Below are positions 53,604 to 62,587 of a DNA stretch of 64,000 nucleotides, in pieces. Within the stretch, counting starts at the first letter, position 1, and each line of letters starts with the position of its first letter. The DNA comes from Clostridium sulfidigenes (GTDB taxonomy: Bacteria > Bacillota > Clostridia > Clostridiales > Clostridiaceae), in assembly GCF_000732635.1 (NCBI RefSeq), contig NZ_JPMD01000001.1, forward strand, positions 248,001 to 312,000, in the 5' to 3' direction. A program made the position numbers and the translations under genes. The notes under the pieces were generated by a model, which saw only the letters and a list, made by a program, of their open reading frames with translations, was not told the origin of the DNA and did no database searches.

Positions 53604-53657
53604 AAGGGTTTATATTGAAACAATTTATAAATTTGTTTTAATATAAACCCTTTTTTA
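53604..53657 (+). terminator. Terminator after dapF
   Basis: AAGGGTTTATATT pairs with AATATAAACCCTT, with an inner AAACAA/TTGTTT pairing and a following T6 run. It ends the recQ-dapF unit and separates it from the pilus operon. Confidence 0.92.
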
Positions 53658-53750
53658 TTTATTTATAGAATTATATTAGAAATAAATGGTAATAATTATA
53701 GTTGTAATAAAAGAAATCTATATTTTAAATATGTTTAAGGAGATAAACTG

Positions 53751-55256
53751 GTGATCAACAAAATAGATTTAGATTCAATAGCAATAAATACGAAGGCTAT
53801 GTCTATGCTTTCCAAGGAAGTGTGTGAAGAGTATAGCATTTTACCTTATGACATAAAAAATAATGAGATTTATTTAGCTACCTTTACGGAGCATTCCAAT
53901 GAAGAAATTAATAGATTAAGATTTATTTTAAAGAAAAAAATTATATTTAACTTATGTACTATAGATCAATTTAAGATTTATTTAGATAAATATTATGAAG
54001 AAATTTATAGAAAGCAAATAGTTAAGGGACTTAAAGGTGAAGAGTATCCTAAAAAGGAGCGTGATAAAGAAGTAAAAGGACCCATTATTTCTTTAGTGGA
54101 TTCGATTTTTAGAGAAGGTATTGAAAAAGGTGCAAGTGATATACATATAGAGTCATGGAAGGATACAATTACTGTAAGATATAGAATAGATGGAGTTTTA
54201 AATATTTTTAGTACTTTACCTAAAAATCTTTATGAGGTTATAGCCACAAGAATAAAGGTTATGGCAAATATGGATATTACTAATAAATACACGCCAGAAG
54301 ATGGAGAGATAAATCTTAAAGTAAAGGAACATATTTATGATTTAAGAATATCTACAATGCCTACTGTTCATGGAGAAAAATTTGTAATAAGAATATTACA
54401 AAGAAATGCACCTTTGTTAAATATAAATAAGCTGGGGTTTACATCTAAAGATTATCGAATCTTAAAAAACATATTAAAGTTTAAACAAGGTTTAATTATT
54501 ATTACAGGTCCTACAGGAAGTGGTAAAACTACTACTTTATATTCTATGATAAATGAGTTGAACGAAGAAACTAGGAATATAGTCACTGTAGAAAAGCCGG
54601 TGGAGTGTGAAGTTGAAGGAATTAATCAAGTTTCTATAGGAGATGGTAGTGCTACCTATGGAAATATATTAAAGGCAGTGTTAAGACAGGATCCTGATGT
54701 AATAATGGTGGGTGAAATTATAGATAAGGAAACTGCTGAAGTAGCTATAAGAGCATCTTTAACAGGTCACTTAGTTTTAACTACCTTGCATACTAACGAT
54801 GCTAGCAGTGCAATAAATAGACTAACTAACATGGGGATAGATGTAGATATAATTAAAAGTTCTCTTGTTCTTGTAATTGCTCAAAGATTAACAAGATTAA
54901 TATGTGAAAAGTGTAAGGTGAAATATAAGTTATCCAAGGAAGAAAAGAAGCTTTTAGCCATGGATAGGGTTGAAGAAGGCTATAGAGGAACTGGATGTAT
55001 TAAATGTAATAGCACTGGATACAGAGGAAGAACTGTAGCCTATGAGATTATGATTATGGGAAAGAGATTAAAGGAGTCTATGGATAGTGGGGATAGTGAT
55101 ATACTAAGAAACATAGCTATTGAAGATGGAATGATTACTATGAATGAATATTTTAAGGAATTAGTTGTAGAGGGAAGTACTTCTGTGGAAGAGTATTATG
55201 GAAATATGCAGGTTTATAACATTGAAAAAGCCTTAGGAGTGGATTATGGAGTATAA
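53751..55256 (+). CDS. pilB: Type IV pilus/ComG-type assembly ATPase (PilB/GspE family)
   Basis: A 501-residue secretion ATPase that powers pilus or pseudopilus extension. It has an N-terminal T2SSE_N domain (MLSKEVCEEYSILPYDIKNN) and an ATPase core with SDIHIESWKDTITVRYRIDG and Walker A GPTGSGKTTTLYS (G253-K259). An Asp/Glu-box, Walker B (QDPDVIMVGEIID), a His box (TGHLVLTTLHTNDA) and a four-cysteine zinc site (CEKCKVKY and CIKCNSTGYRGRT) complete it. The zinc site marks the PilB/GspE extension type rather than the PilT retraction type. Start is GTG with AAGGAG upstream; pilC overlaps by ten bases. Confidence 0.94.
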   Translation: MINKIDLDSIAINTKAMSMLSKEVCEEYSILPYDIKNNEIYLATFTEHSNEEINRLRFILKKKIIFNLCTIDQFKIYLDKYYEEIYRKQIVKGLKGEEYPKKERDKEVKGPIISLVDSIFREGIEKGASDIHIESWKDTITVRYRIDGVLNIFSTLPKNLYEVIATRIKVMANMDITNKYTPEDGEINLKVKEHIYDLRISTMPTVHGEKFVIRILQRNAPLLNINKLGFTSKDYRILKNILKFKQGLIIITGPTGSGKTTTLYSMINELNEETRNIVTVEKPVECEVEGINQVSIGDGSATYGNILKAVLRQDPDVIMVGEIIDKETAEVAIRASLTGHLVLTTLHTNDASSAINRLTNMGIDVDIIKSSLVLVIAQRLTRLICEKCKVKYKLSKEEKKLLAMDRVEEGYRGTGCIKCNSTGYRGRTVAYEIMIMGKRLKESMDSGDSDILRNIAIEDGMITMNEYFKELVVEGSTSVEEYYGNMQVYNIEKALGVDYGV

Positions 55257-56442
55257 GTATAAGGGGATAAATGTAAAGGGAAAAATTGTATCAGGAAAAG
55301 CTATAGTAGAAGATCATTTGAGTTTAATGGAAAAATTAGAAGAGGAAGAAATATATTGTATTAAATATAAAGAGTTGCATAAAGAAAATACATATTTGTT
55401 TAAAAGAAGGATTTCAGAAAAGAATTTATCTACTTTTTGCAGAAATTTAAAAAATAATTTAAAGGCGGGAATTCCTTTAGTTAATGCTTTGAAACTATTA
55501 GAAGAGCATTTAGGGGATAAAAGGTTATGTGAAATTTTAAATAAAGTTATAAACAATATAAAAAGTGGTTTATCTTTTTCAGAAAGCTTAGAGAAGTTTA
55601 AAAGTGTATTTCCAGAATTTTTTATAACATTAATTCATTTTGGAGAAGAAAGTGGTAGATTGCAGCAGATTCTAACTTTCATGGAAAAGTACTATATGAA
55701 GGAATATAAAAGGCGAAAGAAAATTATTAGCGTAAGTACTTATCCTATAGGATTATTTATATTTGTATTAATTATGGGGTTAGTTGCCATTTACAAGTTA
55801 GTACCTGCATTTTTCAATTCTATGGATATAGAAAATATGAAACTCCCTTATATAAGTAGATTTTATTTAGGATTATCTAGAGTTATAAATAGTCTAGGTA
55901 TACTTGTAGTACCAATAGGCATAGGAATTTTTATTGGCATAAGATTTATATATATTTATCTAAAGGGGAAGGGGATAACCTATAACTTTAAATATAAAAA
56001 TCTATTAACAAAAAATTTAGAGAAAAATAGATTTTGTTGTAAATTTACTATGGCTCTTTCAATGATGATAGGTAGTGGTATTGATATAAAATCTTCTTTA
56101 ATTTTACTGAGAAATTGTGAAAATGCCATTTACATTAAGGAGCGGTTAAATAGATGTATAGAAGGGTTAGAAAGGGGTGATAGCCTTTATGAGGGCCTTA
56201 AGCTGTGTGATATTTTTTCAAATTATTTTCTATCAACAATATATATAGGAGAAATTAATGGAAGTATTGAAGAGGTGCTGCAATGTTGTAATGAAGTCTT
56301 CGAAGAAGAACTTGAAGGGAAATTAGATAGGATCACATCTTTAATAGAGCCGCTACTGATAGTCTTTGTAGGTCTATTTATAGGATCTATCATAATTGCA
56401 ATTATGATTCCATTGTTTAATATGTACAATACAAAGTTTTAG
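55246..56442 (+). CDS. pilC: Type IV pilus/type II secretion platform protein (PilC/GspF family)
   Basis: A 398-residue inner-membrane platform protein with two GspF domains. The first holds FCRNLKNNLKAGIPLVNALKLL and FPEFFITLIHFGEESGRL; the second holds FCCKFTMALSMMIGSGIDIKSS and YFLSTIYIGEINGSI. Three membrane helices are visible near residues 165-190, 220-240 and 365-390. It couples the PilB ATPase to the growing pseudopilus. The start lies inside the end of pilB. Confidence 0.94.
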   Translation: MEYKYKGINVKGKIVSGKAIVEDHLSLMEKLEEEEIYCIKYKELHKENTYLFKRRISEKNLSTFCRNLKNNLKAGIPLVNALKLLEEHLGDKRLCEILNKVINNIKSGLSFSESLEKFKSVFPEFFITLIHFGEESGRLQQILTFMEKYYMKEYKRRKKIISVSTYPIGLFIFVLIMGLVAIYKLVPAFFNSMDIENMKLPYISRFYLGLSRVINSLGILVVPIGIGIFIGIRFIYIYLKGKGITYNFKYKNLLTKNLEKNRFCCKFTMALSMMIGSGIDIKSSLILLRNCENAIYIKERLNRCIEGLERGDSLYEGLKLCDIFSNYFLSTIYIGEINGSIEEVLQCCNEVFEEELEGKLDRITSLIEPLLIVFVGLFIGSIIIAIMIPLFNMYNTKF

Positions 56443-56463
56443 AAGGTATTAAGGTAGAAAGCT

Positions 56464-56907
56464 ATGAAGAAAAATGGATTTACTCTAATAGAACTAATAG
56501 TGGTATTAGGTATATTATCTATATGTTCATTTATAATATATCCTCATTTAAACTCCTATGAGGGAAAGAAGTTAGCCATGGAAATGGAACATGGGGTTAA
56601 TGGCACAATTGAATTTATAAATAGCTGTAAGATGTATGCAAGAAATAATTATGATAATAGGAAACTCTTTAGATTAGTTATCCAAAGTAGAGAATTAAAC
56701 CTATACCATGGAACTACAAAAGTACACAGTTATCTATTACCAGATTCACTAAGGATACATATATCTAATGATGCTAGTATAAGTATACCATTAGATATTG
56801 ACGGAAATACATCTATGGGAAGGTCTATAAATATATATGATTCAGAGGGGCGTAGAGAAGTTATAACCATAAAGGTAGGAACAGATTATGTTAGTAAGCA
56901 AAAATAA
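56464..56907 (+). CDS. Type IV prepilin-like protein 1
   Basis: A 147-residue protein with a classic class III signal: short basic leader MKKNG, then FTLIELIVVLGILSICSFII. Prepilin peptidase would cut after Gly5 and methylate Phe; Glu+5 is present. The rest is a beta-rich globular domain. It is the first pseudopilin in the operon, in the position of ComGC/ComGD. No C-terminal disulphide pair is evident. It overlaps the next gene by 20 bases. Confidence 0.9.
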   Translation: MKKNGFTLIELIVVLGILSICSFIIYPHLNSYEGKKLAMEMEHGVNGTIEFINSCKMYARNNYDNRKLFRLVIQSRELNLYHGTTKVHSYLLPDSLRIHISNDASISIPLDIDGNTSMGRSINIYDSEGRREVITIKVGTDYVSKQK

Positions 56908-57331
56908 AGGAATTACACTGTTAGAAACTATAATTAGCATGTTAATCATATCTACTATTCTCATAGGAGCACTTACTTTTTACAGTGTAATGGGAAGATG
57001 TGAAGAAGAAGAGCAAAAGGAAATGAAGGCCACTTTTCAGATAGATGCAGTTAAAAAGCTTATTTTATGCAATATGGATTATGGTGATATTAAAGAAGAT
57101 ATAGTTGGAAAAATTAGATTCATAAATACTAGTGATTTATCAGAAGAAGCTATAGGTAGTATAAATATAAAATATATTATAAAGGATGAAGTAAAACAAT
57201 ACCCAATTATAATTTTAACAGGAACTGAAGAAACTGGTAAAGAAATTATAAAAATAGAGGTTTTATATAGGTTTCAAGATGGAAAGGAAATAAATTATGT
57301 ATTTTACAAGGGTAATTATGAGAAAAGCTAA
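56888..57331 (+). CDS. Type IV prepilin-like protein 2
   Basis: A 147-residue prepilin with leader MLVSKNKG, then ITLLETIISMLIISTILIGA; Gly-1 and Glu+5 are conserved. The globular part is acidic and lacks recognisable features. It is probably a minor pseudopilin of the ComGE/GspI-like class, called by position. It overlaps both neighbours, indicating tight translational coupling. Confidence 0.87.
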   Translation: MLVSKNKGITLLETIISMLIISTILIGALTFYSVMGRCEEEEQKEMKATFQIDAVKKLILCNMDYGDIKEDIVGKIRFINTSDLSEEAIGSINIKYIIKDEVKQYPIIILTGTEETGKEIIKIEVLYRFQDGKEINYVFYKGNYEKS

Positions 57332-57755
57332 AGGTGTTACTATATTAGAATTAATAGCGGCTTTAAGCATTTCCTCGTTAATAATTACAGTTATTATTAG
57401 CAGTTATAGTATTTGGATGAAAAGTTATAAGGAACGAGTGTATTATTCTAGTGAAATTACAGGGATTTATGAAGCACTTATGTATATAGACAATTATGTT
57501 AATTATAGAGGTGAAGGATGTTTTTTTAAAGATGGGGATATAATTATACCTACATCTGTAGGAGAAAGTTATGTTTCTTTAGATGGGAATGAACTTAGGT
57601 TTTTTTTCAAGAATAAACATGGAGTAGGCCACACCAATCAGCCTCTGTTATATGATGTGAGAGAATTTAAAGTTAGGCAAAATGGTAAGGTTCTATTCAT
57701 TAAAATAGTTACGGATAAAGGAATTAGTGGAGAGAGAGCAATTGGTAAAATATAA
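57318..57755 (+). CDS. Type IV prepilin-like protein 3
   Basis: A 145-residue prepilin with leader MRKAKG, then VTILELIAALSISSLIITVI; Gly-1 and Glu+5 are present. ATG 57318 is chosen because AAGGGT lies directly upstream and the leader is then of normal length; ATG 57297 would give a longer one. The size and order resemble GspJ/ComGF minor pseudopilins. The end overlaps the next gene. Confidence 0.87.
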   Translation: MRKAKGVTILELIAALSISSLIITVIISSYSIWMKSYKERVYYSSEITGIYEALMYIDNYVNYRGEGCFFKDGDIIIPTSVGESYVSLDGNELRFFFKNKHGVGHTNQPLLYDVREFKVRQNGKVLFIKIVTDKGISGERAIGKI

Positions 57756-58185
57756 AATATGGTTAAACATGTGTAGAAAAATTCATAGGGGATGGATATT
57801 AACTTATGTGGTAATTGTAGGAATGATTATTTCCCTTACTATATGTTATTCTATGAAATCCTTTATTAATAGAAATTCTTATATTAAAAATTATGTGGAA
57901 TACAACTTGAAAGAAAATAAGGACCATAGCTATAAGGAGCACTTAATAGCTAGTTTTAATAGTTATGTACTAGAAAATATAGAAACTATAAATGCAGAGA
58001 CTCCAGAGAAATACTTTGAAAGGAAGGCTGGTGAAAAACTAATCACCTATGATAATAGTTATATAACCTATGATTTAAGCAATAAGTATTTTCAGATCAA
58101 TGGGTTAAATAGAGTTTATAGGTTCGTTGTGGATATTAATGGTAGTAAAATTAAATATATTCTTAAGGGGAATTTAGTACAGTAG
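57742..58185 (+). CDS. GspK/PilX/ComGG-like minor prepilin without Glu+5
   Basis: A 147-residue protein from TTG 57742 (GGAGAGAGA upstream), overlapping the previous gene by 14 bases. A basic leader ending KIHRG is followed by WILTYVVIVGMIISLTICYS. This looks like a prepilin-type helix, but the fifth residue after the Gly is Tyr, not Glu. Loss of Glu+5 is typical of the tip pseudopilin GspK/PilX and of ComGG, and the gene is fourth in line as expected for those. GTG 57727 is an alternative start. The assignment is inference from position and this pattern. Confidence 0.65.
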   Translation: MVKYKIWLNMCRKIHRGWILTYVVIVGMIISLTICYSMKSFINRNSYIKNYVEYNLKENKDHSYKEHLIASFNSYVLENIETINAETPEKYFERKAGEKLITYDNSYITYDLSNKYFQINGLNRVYRFVVDINGSKIKYILKGNLVQ

Positions 58186-58196
58186 AAGGGAGAGTT

Positions 58197-58922
58197 ATGA
58201 AGAAAAGGTGTACAATTGAAATAAGTGAAGAAGAAATAAAGTTTGTAAAAGAAAAAATTAAAGATTTAAAAAAGCATAAGAATTTTTACTGTACATATTG
58301 CAGTAAGAAAAATTATAAAGACAGTGATGTTGCAGTTGAGGAAAATTTAAGAAAGCTTAATTTGGACATAATTTTAGAAGGAGAAGAGATATTTGTACAT
58401 AATGTTTTTGTGCCTAAAGTAAATAAAATTAAACTAGATTTAATTGTTAAAAATCAGGTAATAAAAATTTTTTATGACATAGAAAATATAATCTTTAACT
58501 ATGAAATTATTAGGAATAAAAGAGGAAAATTAGAGGTAGCCATATACTGCATAAATGTAAAGGATTCACTTTTAATGAATCGAGAATTGTTTTTAGGGGC
58601 AAATATAAACTCTGTAATACCTATACAACAGTTATATACAAATAAATACAACAAAAAGATAAAAAATGGAGAATTCACTTTAATAATATATAGAAATAAG
58701 TATGTTTATATCATTGAAGTAGAAAATGGAGCTATAAGAGCAAATAGAGTTATAAATGGAAGTAAAGAAAATGTAAATATAGAAATCTTAGCATTTTTGA
58801 GAGAGATTAGTGGGGAAGAACATAATAATAAGGGAATTTACATCATTACAGATGAGAAAAAGGAAAAGGTTAAGGTTGCTAATTTATATGAGATGAAAAG
58901 GAGTTTTCCTGTAAATTCTTAA
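58197..58922 (+). CDS. Unrecognised protein in the PilM position
   Basis: A 241-residue, Lys/Ile-rich protein without a signal peptide or membrane helix. I do not recognise it. It contains a CTYC pair near residue 32 and a beta-rich middle (LDLIVKNQVIKIFYDIENII), and does not show the actin-like nucleotide motifs of PilM. Its place, after the prepilins and directly before PilN- and PilO-shaped proteins, is where PilM or GspL-cytoplasmic genes occur, so it may be a much-diverged partner of those. Confidence 0.6.
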   Translation: MKKRCTIEISEEEIKFVKEKIKDLKKHKNFYCTYCSKKNYKDSDVAVEENLRKLNLDIILEGEEIFVHNVFVPKVNKIKLDLIVKNQVIKIFYDIENIIFNYEIIRNKRGKLEVAIYCINVKDSLLMNRELFLGANINSVIPIQQLYTNKYNKKIKNGEFTLIIYRNKYVYIIEVENGAIRANRVINGSKENVNIEILAFLREISGEEHNNKGIYIITDEKKEKVKVANLYEMKRSFPVNS

Positions 58923-58943
58923 TTTGTGAAAGGGAGGGAGACA

Positions 58944-59387
58944 ATGAAAGAAGGATATTATCCTCAATGGTATATAGAGAGTTTAAGGTACATCTATAAG
59001 AAAAATATAATAAGAACTTTGATATATTTCTCTATATTTTTTATAATTATTTCCATGGGAATATTAGGGAATTATTATAAGAGATTAAATATTGTAGATA
59101 AAGCGCAGTATAACAAATACATAGATTTAAATAATAACAGAAAAAGTATTACAACCTTTGCATATAACTACATTTATGAAATAATTTCAAAGGAAGATCT
59201 TGAGATAAATTCTATGAATATAGATGACAATAATATAGGATTTAATATAAAGGTTAAAGATAAGGAAGATTATTCAATGTGTATTAAAATTTTAGAAGAA
59301 AAGTTTTCAATAGTTGAAGTTTCATCTATTCTTCAAGAGAAGGAAGAGCTATATTTTACAGCTAAGGTAAAGATTGATGGATACTAG
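58944..59387 (+). CDS. PilN-like membrane protein
   Basis: A 147-residue bitopic protein with a short cytoplasmic part (MKEGYYPQWYIESLRYIYKK), one helix (LIYFSIFFIIISMGILGNYY), and an extracellular domain of about 95 residues with a ferredoxin-like flavour. That is the PilN plan. Start ATG 58944 follows GGGAGGGAGAC. The next gene overlaps its end. Assignment is by topology and order. Confidence 0.6.
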   Translation: MKEGYYPQWYIESLRYIYKKNIIRTLIYFSIFFIIISMGILGNYYKRLNIVDKAQYNKYIDLNNNRKSITTFAYNYIYEIISKEDLEINSMNIDDNNIGFNIKVKDKEDYSMCIKILEEKFSIVEVSSILQEKEELYFTAKVKIDGY

Positions 59388-59766
59388 AAAATATAAATTA
59401 ATTAATATTACTATAGTTATAGCAACTATAATACTCTTAATAGCCTATGGTAAAACACAAATAAATTTAAACAATGCTAAAAATCATAGAAATTTAGTTG
59501 TAAGTAACCTTGTAGAAGAAAATAAAAAGGAAGAGTTTAAACTTGGAGAATTTTTAAATAGATTAAGAAGTTATAATGATATTTCTTTAAATAACATTGT
59601 TGTTTATGACTCTTGGGGTGAAGTAACTATCAAGTGTAAGGGGGATTTTACTACTTTTAAAAATTTACTTAGTGATTTAGGTAAGATGGATGAAATAAAA
59701 GAAATTAACTCTTTGGTGGTGGAAGAAGATATTTGCACCTTTATTCTTGTATTCAAAAAAATCTAA
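59377..59766 (+). CDS. PilO-like membrane protein
   Basis: A 129-residue bitopic protein with a near-N-terminal helix (LINITIVIATIILLIAY), a short coiled stretch and a small domain (IVVYDSWGEVTIKCKGDFTT) typical of PilO/GspM-like proteins, only shorter. ATG 59377 is preferred to TTG 59374. It overlaps the PilN-like gene by 11 bases and is the last gene of the pilus-like operon. Confidence 0.6.
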   Translation: MDTRKYKLINITIVIATIILLIAYGKTQINLNNAKNHRNLVVSNLVEENKKEEFKLGEFLNRLRSYNDISLNNIVVYDSWGEVTIKCKGDFTTFKNLLSDLGKMDEIKEINSLVVEEDICTFILVFKKI

Positions 59767-59785
59767 AAATTTTGGTATTTTTATG

Positions 59786-59814
59786 TTGACTATTTATTTA
59801 TTGTTATGTATAAT
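59786..59814 (+). promoter_or_regulatory. Sigma-A promoter of the SAM riboswitch-metNIQ unit
   Basis: TTGACT (59786-59791), a 17-base spacer, TATAAT (59809-59814). It is a near-consensus promoter about 27 bases before the riboswitch. Confidence 0.88.
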
Positions 59815-59840
59815 TAGTGCCAAGGTAAAAGTAAATATTG

Positions 59841-59969
59841 TCTTATCACGAGCGGTGGAGGGACTGGCCCTTTGAAACCCAGCAACCTGTGTATATATAT
59901 TGAATCATATATCTTTATATGTGCATCATGGTGCTAAATCCTGCAGCTTTTTTGAGCTGGAAGATAAGA
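59841..59969 (+). ncRNA. SAM-I (S-box) riboswitch aptamer
   Basis: P1 is TCTTATC (59841-59847) with GATAAGA (59963-59969). The core shows the S-box sequence CGAGCGGTGGAGGGACTGG, followed by CCCTTTGAAACCCAGCAACC and later ATGGTGCTAAATCCTGCAG, all diagnostic of the class I SAM aptamer. It controls metNIQ. When SAM is abundant the downstream terminator should form and stop transcription. Confidence 0.97.
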
Positions 59970-59997
59970 GAATGAATTGGCATGCATGAAGTTTTAT

Positions 59998-60032
59998 GCA
60001 CTAGAGATTTATTCTCTAGTGCTTTTATTTTT
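59998..60032 (+). terminator. SAM riboswitch expression-platform terminator
   Basis: GCACTAGAGA (59998-60007) pairs perfectly with TCTCTAGTGC (60013-60022) around TTTAT, followed by a T-rich run. It is the regulated terminator of the leader. Confidence 0.93.
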
Positions 60033-60098
60033 ACCCAAAATAATTAAATCTAGATTTAAAGTAAATAGGATATCTACAGTAAAGGACGGTGCTAGAGA

Positions 60099-61058
60099 AT
60101 GATAGAGGTATCACATATCAATAAGAGCTTTGAGAGTTTAAAAGTTCTAAAGAATGTATCATTTACCATAGAGGAGGGACAAGTATATGGAATTATAGGT
60201 CACAGTGGAGCTGGAAAATCTACCATGTTAAGATGTATAAATGGATTAGAAGGTTATGATGAAGGTAGTTTGAAAGTTATGGGGAAAGAAGTTTCCTCTA
60301 TGACAGAAAGAGAAATTAGAGAGTTTAGAAAAAATGTTGGAATGATATTTCAAAATTTTAATTTACTTAAAAGATCTAATGTATATAATAACGTGGCATT
60401 ACCATTACAACTATGGGGATATGATAAAGAGTATATAGAAAAAAAGGTGGAAGAATTGTTAAAAATTGTTGGATTATCCCATAAGATAAAGTCTATGCCT
60501 AAAGAATTAAGTGGCGGAGAAAAGCAAAGAGTAGCAATTGCAAGAGCTTTAGCTTTAGAACCTAAAATATTACTCTGTGATGAAGCAACCTCGGCACTAG
60601 ATCCTAAAACTACAAAGGACATTTTAGAGCTGTTATCTAAAATTAATAAAGAAATGGGGATTACCATAGTAATGGTTACCCATCAGATGGAAGTAGTAAA
60701 GTCTATATGCCAGCGAATAGTCCTTGTAGAAGGGGGAGAAGTTAAAGCTGAAGGAAATGTAGATGAACTATTCTTAAGACCAGGATATACCCTAAGAAAA
60801 TTCTTAGGAGAAGAAGAAGAAATTTTATTTAATAATGGAGTCAACATTAAGATATATTTTCCAGCAAATAAAAGTGAAAATTCATTTATAACTAACATGG
60901 CTAGAGATTTGAATGTAAATTTTTCTATTGTGTGGGGCAAGTTAGAAAGATTTAGAGAAAATGTATTGGGATCATTAGTCATAAGAGTTGATGAACAGTG
61001 GAAGGAAGTTGTTACTAGTTACTTAGAAAAAAATAAATTCCAATGGGAGGTGTTATAG
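60099..61058 (+). CDS. metN: Methionine ABC transporter ATP-binding protein MetN
   Basis: A 319-residue ABC ATPase. It has Walker A GHSGAGKSTMLRC, Q-loop IFQNFNLLKRS, signature ELSGGEKQRVAIARAL, Walker B ILLCDEATSALD and H-loop VTHQM. A C-terminal NIL/ACT-like domain (about residues 245-319) is the methionine-sensing domain that feedback-inhibits MetNI transporters. It is under the SAM-I riboswitch and followed by metI and metQ. Confidence 0.96.
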   Translation: MIEVSHINKSFESLKVLKNVSFTIEEGQVYGIIGHSGAGKSTMLRCINGLEGYDEGSLKVMGKEVSSMTEREIREFRKNVGMIFQNFNLLKRSNVYNNVALPLQLWGYDKEYIEKKVEELLKIVGLSHKIKSMPKELSGGEKQRVAIARALALEPKILLCDEATSALDPKTTKDILELLSKINKEMGITIVMVTHQMEVVKSICQRIVLVEGGEVKAEGNVDELFLRPGYTLRKFLGEEEEILFNNGVNIKIYFPANKSENSFITNMARDLNVNFSIVWGKLERFRENVLGSLVIRVDEQWKEVVTSYLEKNKFQWEVL

Positions 61059-61060
61059 TT

Positions 61061-61711
61061 ATGACAGCAGAAGCAATTATAGGGATCCTTAGTAGTGCAC
61101 TAATAGAAACTTTAATAATGGTAGTGATATCTACGATCTTTGCAGTAATTATTGGTATGGTTTTAGCCATAGCTTTAATACTAACAACCAAAGAAGGTCC
61201 AATGGAAAATAAATATATATATAAAATATTAGATGGGGTTATAAATACTTTAAGAAGTTTACCTTTCGTAATATTGATGGTGGTAGTAGTTCCTGTTACT
61301 AGAGTTATTGTAGGTAAATCCATAGGAACTACAGCGGCCATAGTACCTTTGACTATAGCTACAGCGCCTTTTGTTGCAAGAATTATTGAAACTTCTTTAA
61401 AGGAAGTAGATAAAGGAGTTATAGAAGCAGCTCAATCCTTAGGAGCTACTAAGACTCAAATAATATTTAAAATAATGATAAAAGAAGCCTTACCATCTAT
61501 TGCGTCAGGTCTTACTTTAACTATTATAAGCATTATAGGCTATTCTGCCATGGCTGGATCTATTGGTGGAGGCGGTCTTGGAGCAGCAGCTATAACCTAT
61601 GGATATAATAGATTTAATACTCCAATTATGATATTTACAGTGGTAGTTTTAATTATATTTGTTCAATTTATTCAAAGCTTAGGAAACTACATATATAAGA
61701 AACTAAGCTAG
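61061..61711 (+). CDS. metI: Methionine ABC transporter permease MetI
   Basis: A 216-residue permease with five membrane helices and the ABC-permease EAA loop (EAAQSLGATKTQIIFKIMIK) that contacts MetN. RSLPFVILMVVVVPVTR is typical of MetI. ATG 61061 follows GGGAGGTG; the in-frame ATG at 61043 overlaps the metN end and lacks its own site. Confidence 0.95.
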   Translation: MTAEAIIGILSSALIETLIMVVISTIFAVIIGMVLAIALILTTKEGPMENKYIYKILDGVINTLRSLPFVILMVVVVPVTRVIVGKSIGTTAAIVPLTIATAPFVARIIETSLKEVDKGVIEAAQSLGATKTQIIFKIMIKEALPSIASGLTLTIISIIGYSAMAGSIGGGGLGAAAITYGYNRFNTPIMIFTVVVLIIFVQFIQSLGNYIYKKLS

Positions 61712-61759
61712 TATTCAAAATTTAAGTTTAGAAATTTTTAATCAAGGAGGAATATATAC

Positions 61760-62587
61760 ATGAAAAAATCAGTAAAGAAATTATTAAGTTTAACGTTAAC
61801 ATTAACTTTAGGGGTGACTTTAGTAGGCTGTGGTTCTAAGGGAAAAGCAGGCTCAGAGGCTAAGGGTGAAGATAAGGTTATAGCTATAGGAGTATCTCCA
61901 GAGCCTCATAAAGCTATAGTGGAAAATGCTATAAAGCCACTATTGGAGAATCAAGGATATAAAGTAGAAGTAGTAGAGTTTTCAGATTATGTACTACCTA
62001 ATACTGCCCTTGAAGAAGGTGAAATAGATGCAAACTATTTTCAGCATGTACCTTTTTTAGAAGCTACAGTTAAGGAAAAATCTTATGATCTTTCTTATAC
62101 AACAAAGGTACACCTAGAACCAATGGGAGTATATTCAGAAAAATTAGATGATATGGGGGATATTAAAGATGGTGCGGAAATAGCAATTCCTAATGATCCA
62201 TCTAATGGAGCAAGAGCTTTAAAACTTTTAGCTAAAAATGGAGTAATTGAAATTTCAGATGGGGATCTAGTAACTGCAAAAGATATTACTTCAAATCCGA
62301 AAAACATTAAGATTACAGAGCTAGATGCAGAACAGTTACCAAGGGTTCTAAAAGATGTAGAATTAGCAGTAATAAATACTAACTATGCTTTAGAGGGGGG
62401 ACTTAACCCTTTGAAAGATGCTTTAGCAATTGAAGGTACAGATAGTCCATATGCTAATATCATTGCTGTTAGAACTGAAGATAAAGAAAAGGATAAAATA
62501 AAAGCTTTAACAAAGGCAGCCACTTCTGAAGAAGTAAGAAAATACATCGAAGATAATTATAAAGGAGCTATTGTTCCTGGGTTTTAA
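61760..62587 (+). CDS. metQ: Methionine-binding lipoprotein MetQ
   Basis: A 275-residue substrate-binding lipoprotein. The signal peptide ends in the lipobox LVGC with lipid-modified Cys24, cleaved by LspA. The NlpA/MetQ domain shows IGVSPEPHKAIVENAIKPLL, ANYFQHVPFLE, AIPNDPSNGARALKLLAKNG, VINTNYALEGGL and SPYANIIAVR. It delivers methionine (possibly D-methionine or the sulfoxide) to MetNI. Confidence 0.96.
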   Translation: MKKSVKKLLSLTLTLTLGVTLVGCGSKGKAGSEAKGEDKVIAIGVSPEPHKAIVENAIKPLLENQGYKVEVVEFSDYVLPNTALEEGEIDANYFQHVPFLEATVKEKSYDLSYTTKVHLEPMGVYSEKLDDMGDIKDGAEIAIPNDPSNGARALKLLAKNGVIEISDGDLVTAKDITSNPKNIKITELDAEQLPRVLKDVELAVINTNYALEGGLNPLKDALAIEGTDSPYANIIAVRTEDKEKDKIKALTKAATSEEVRKYIEDNYKGAIVPGF

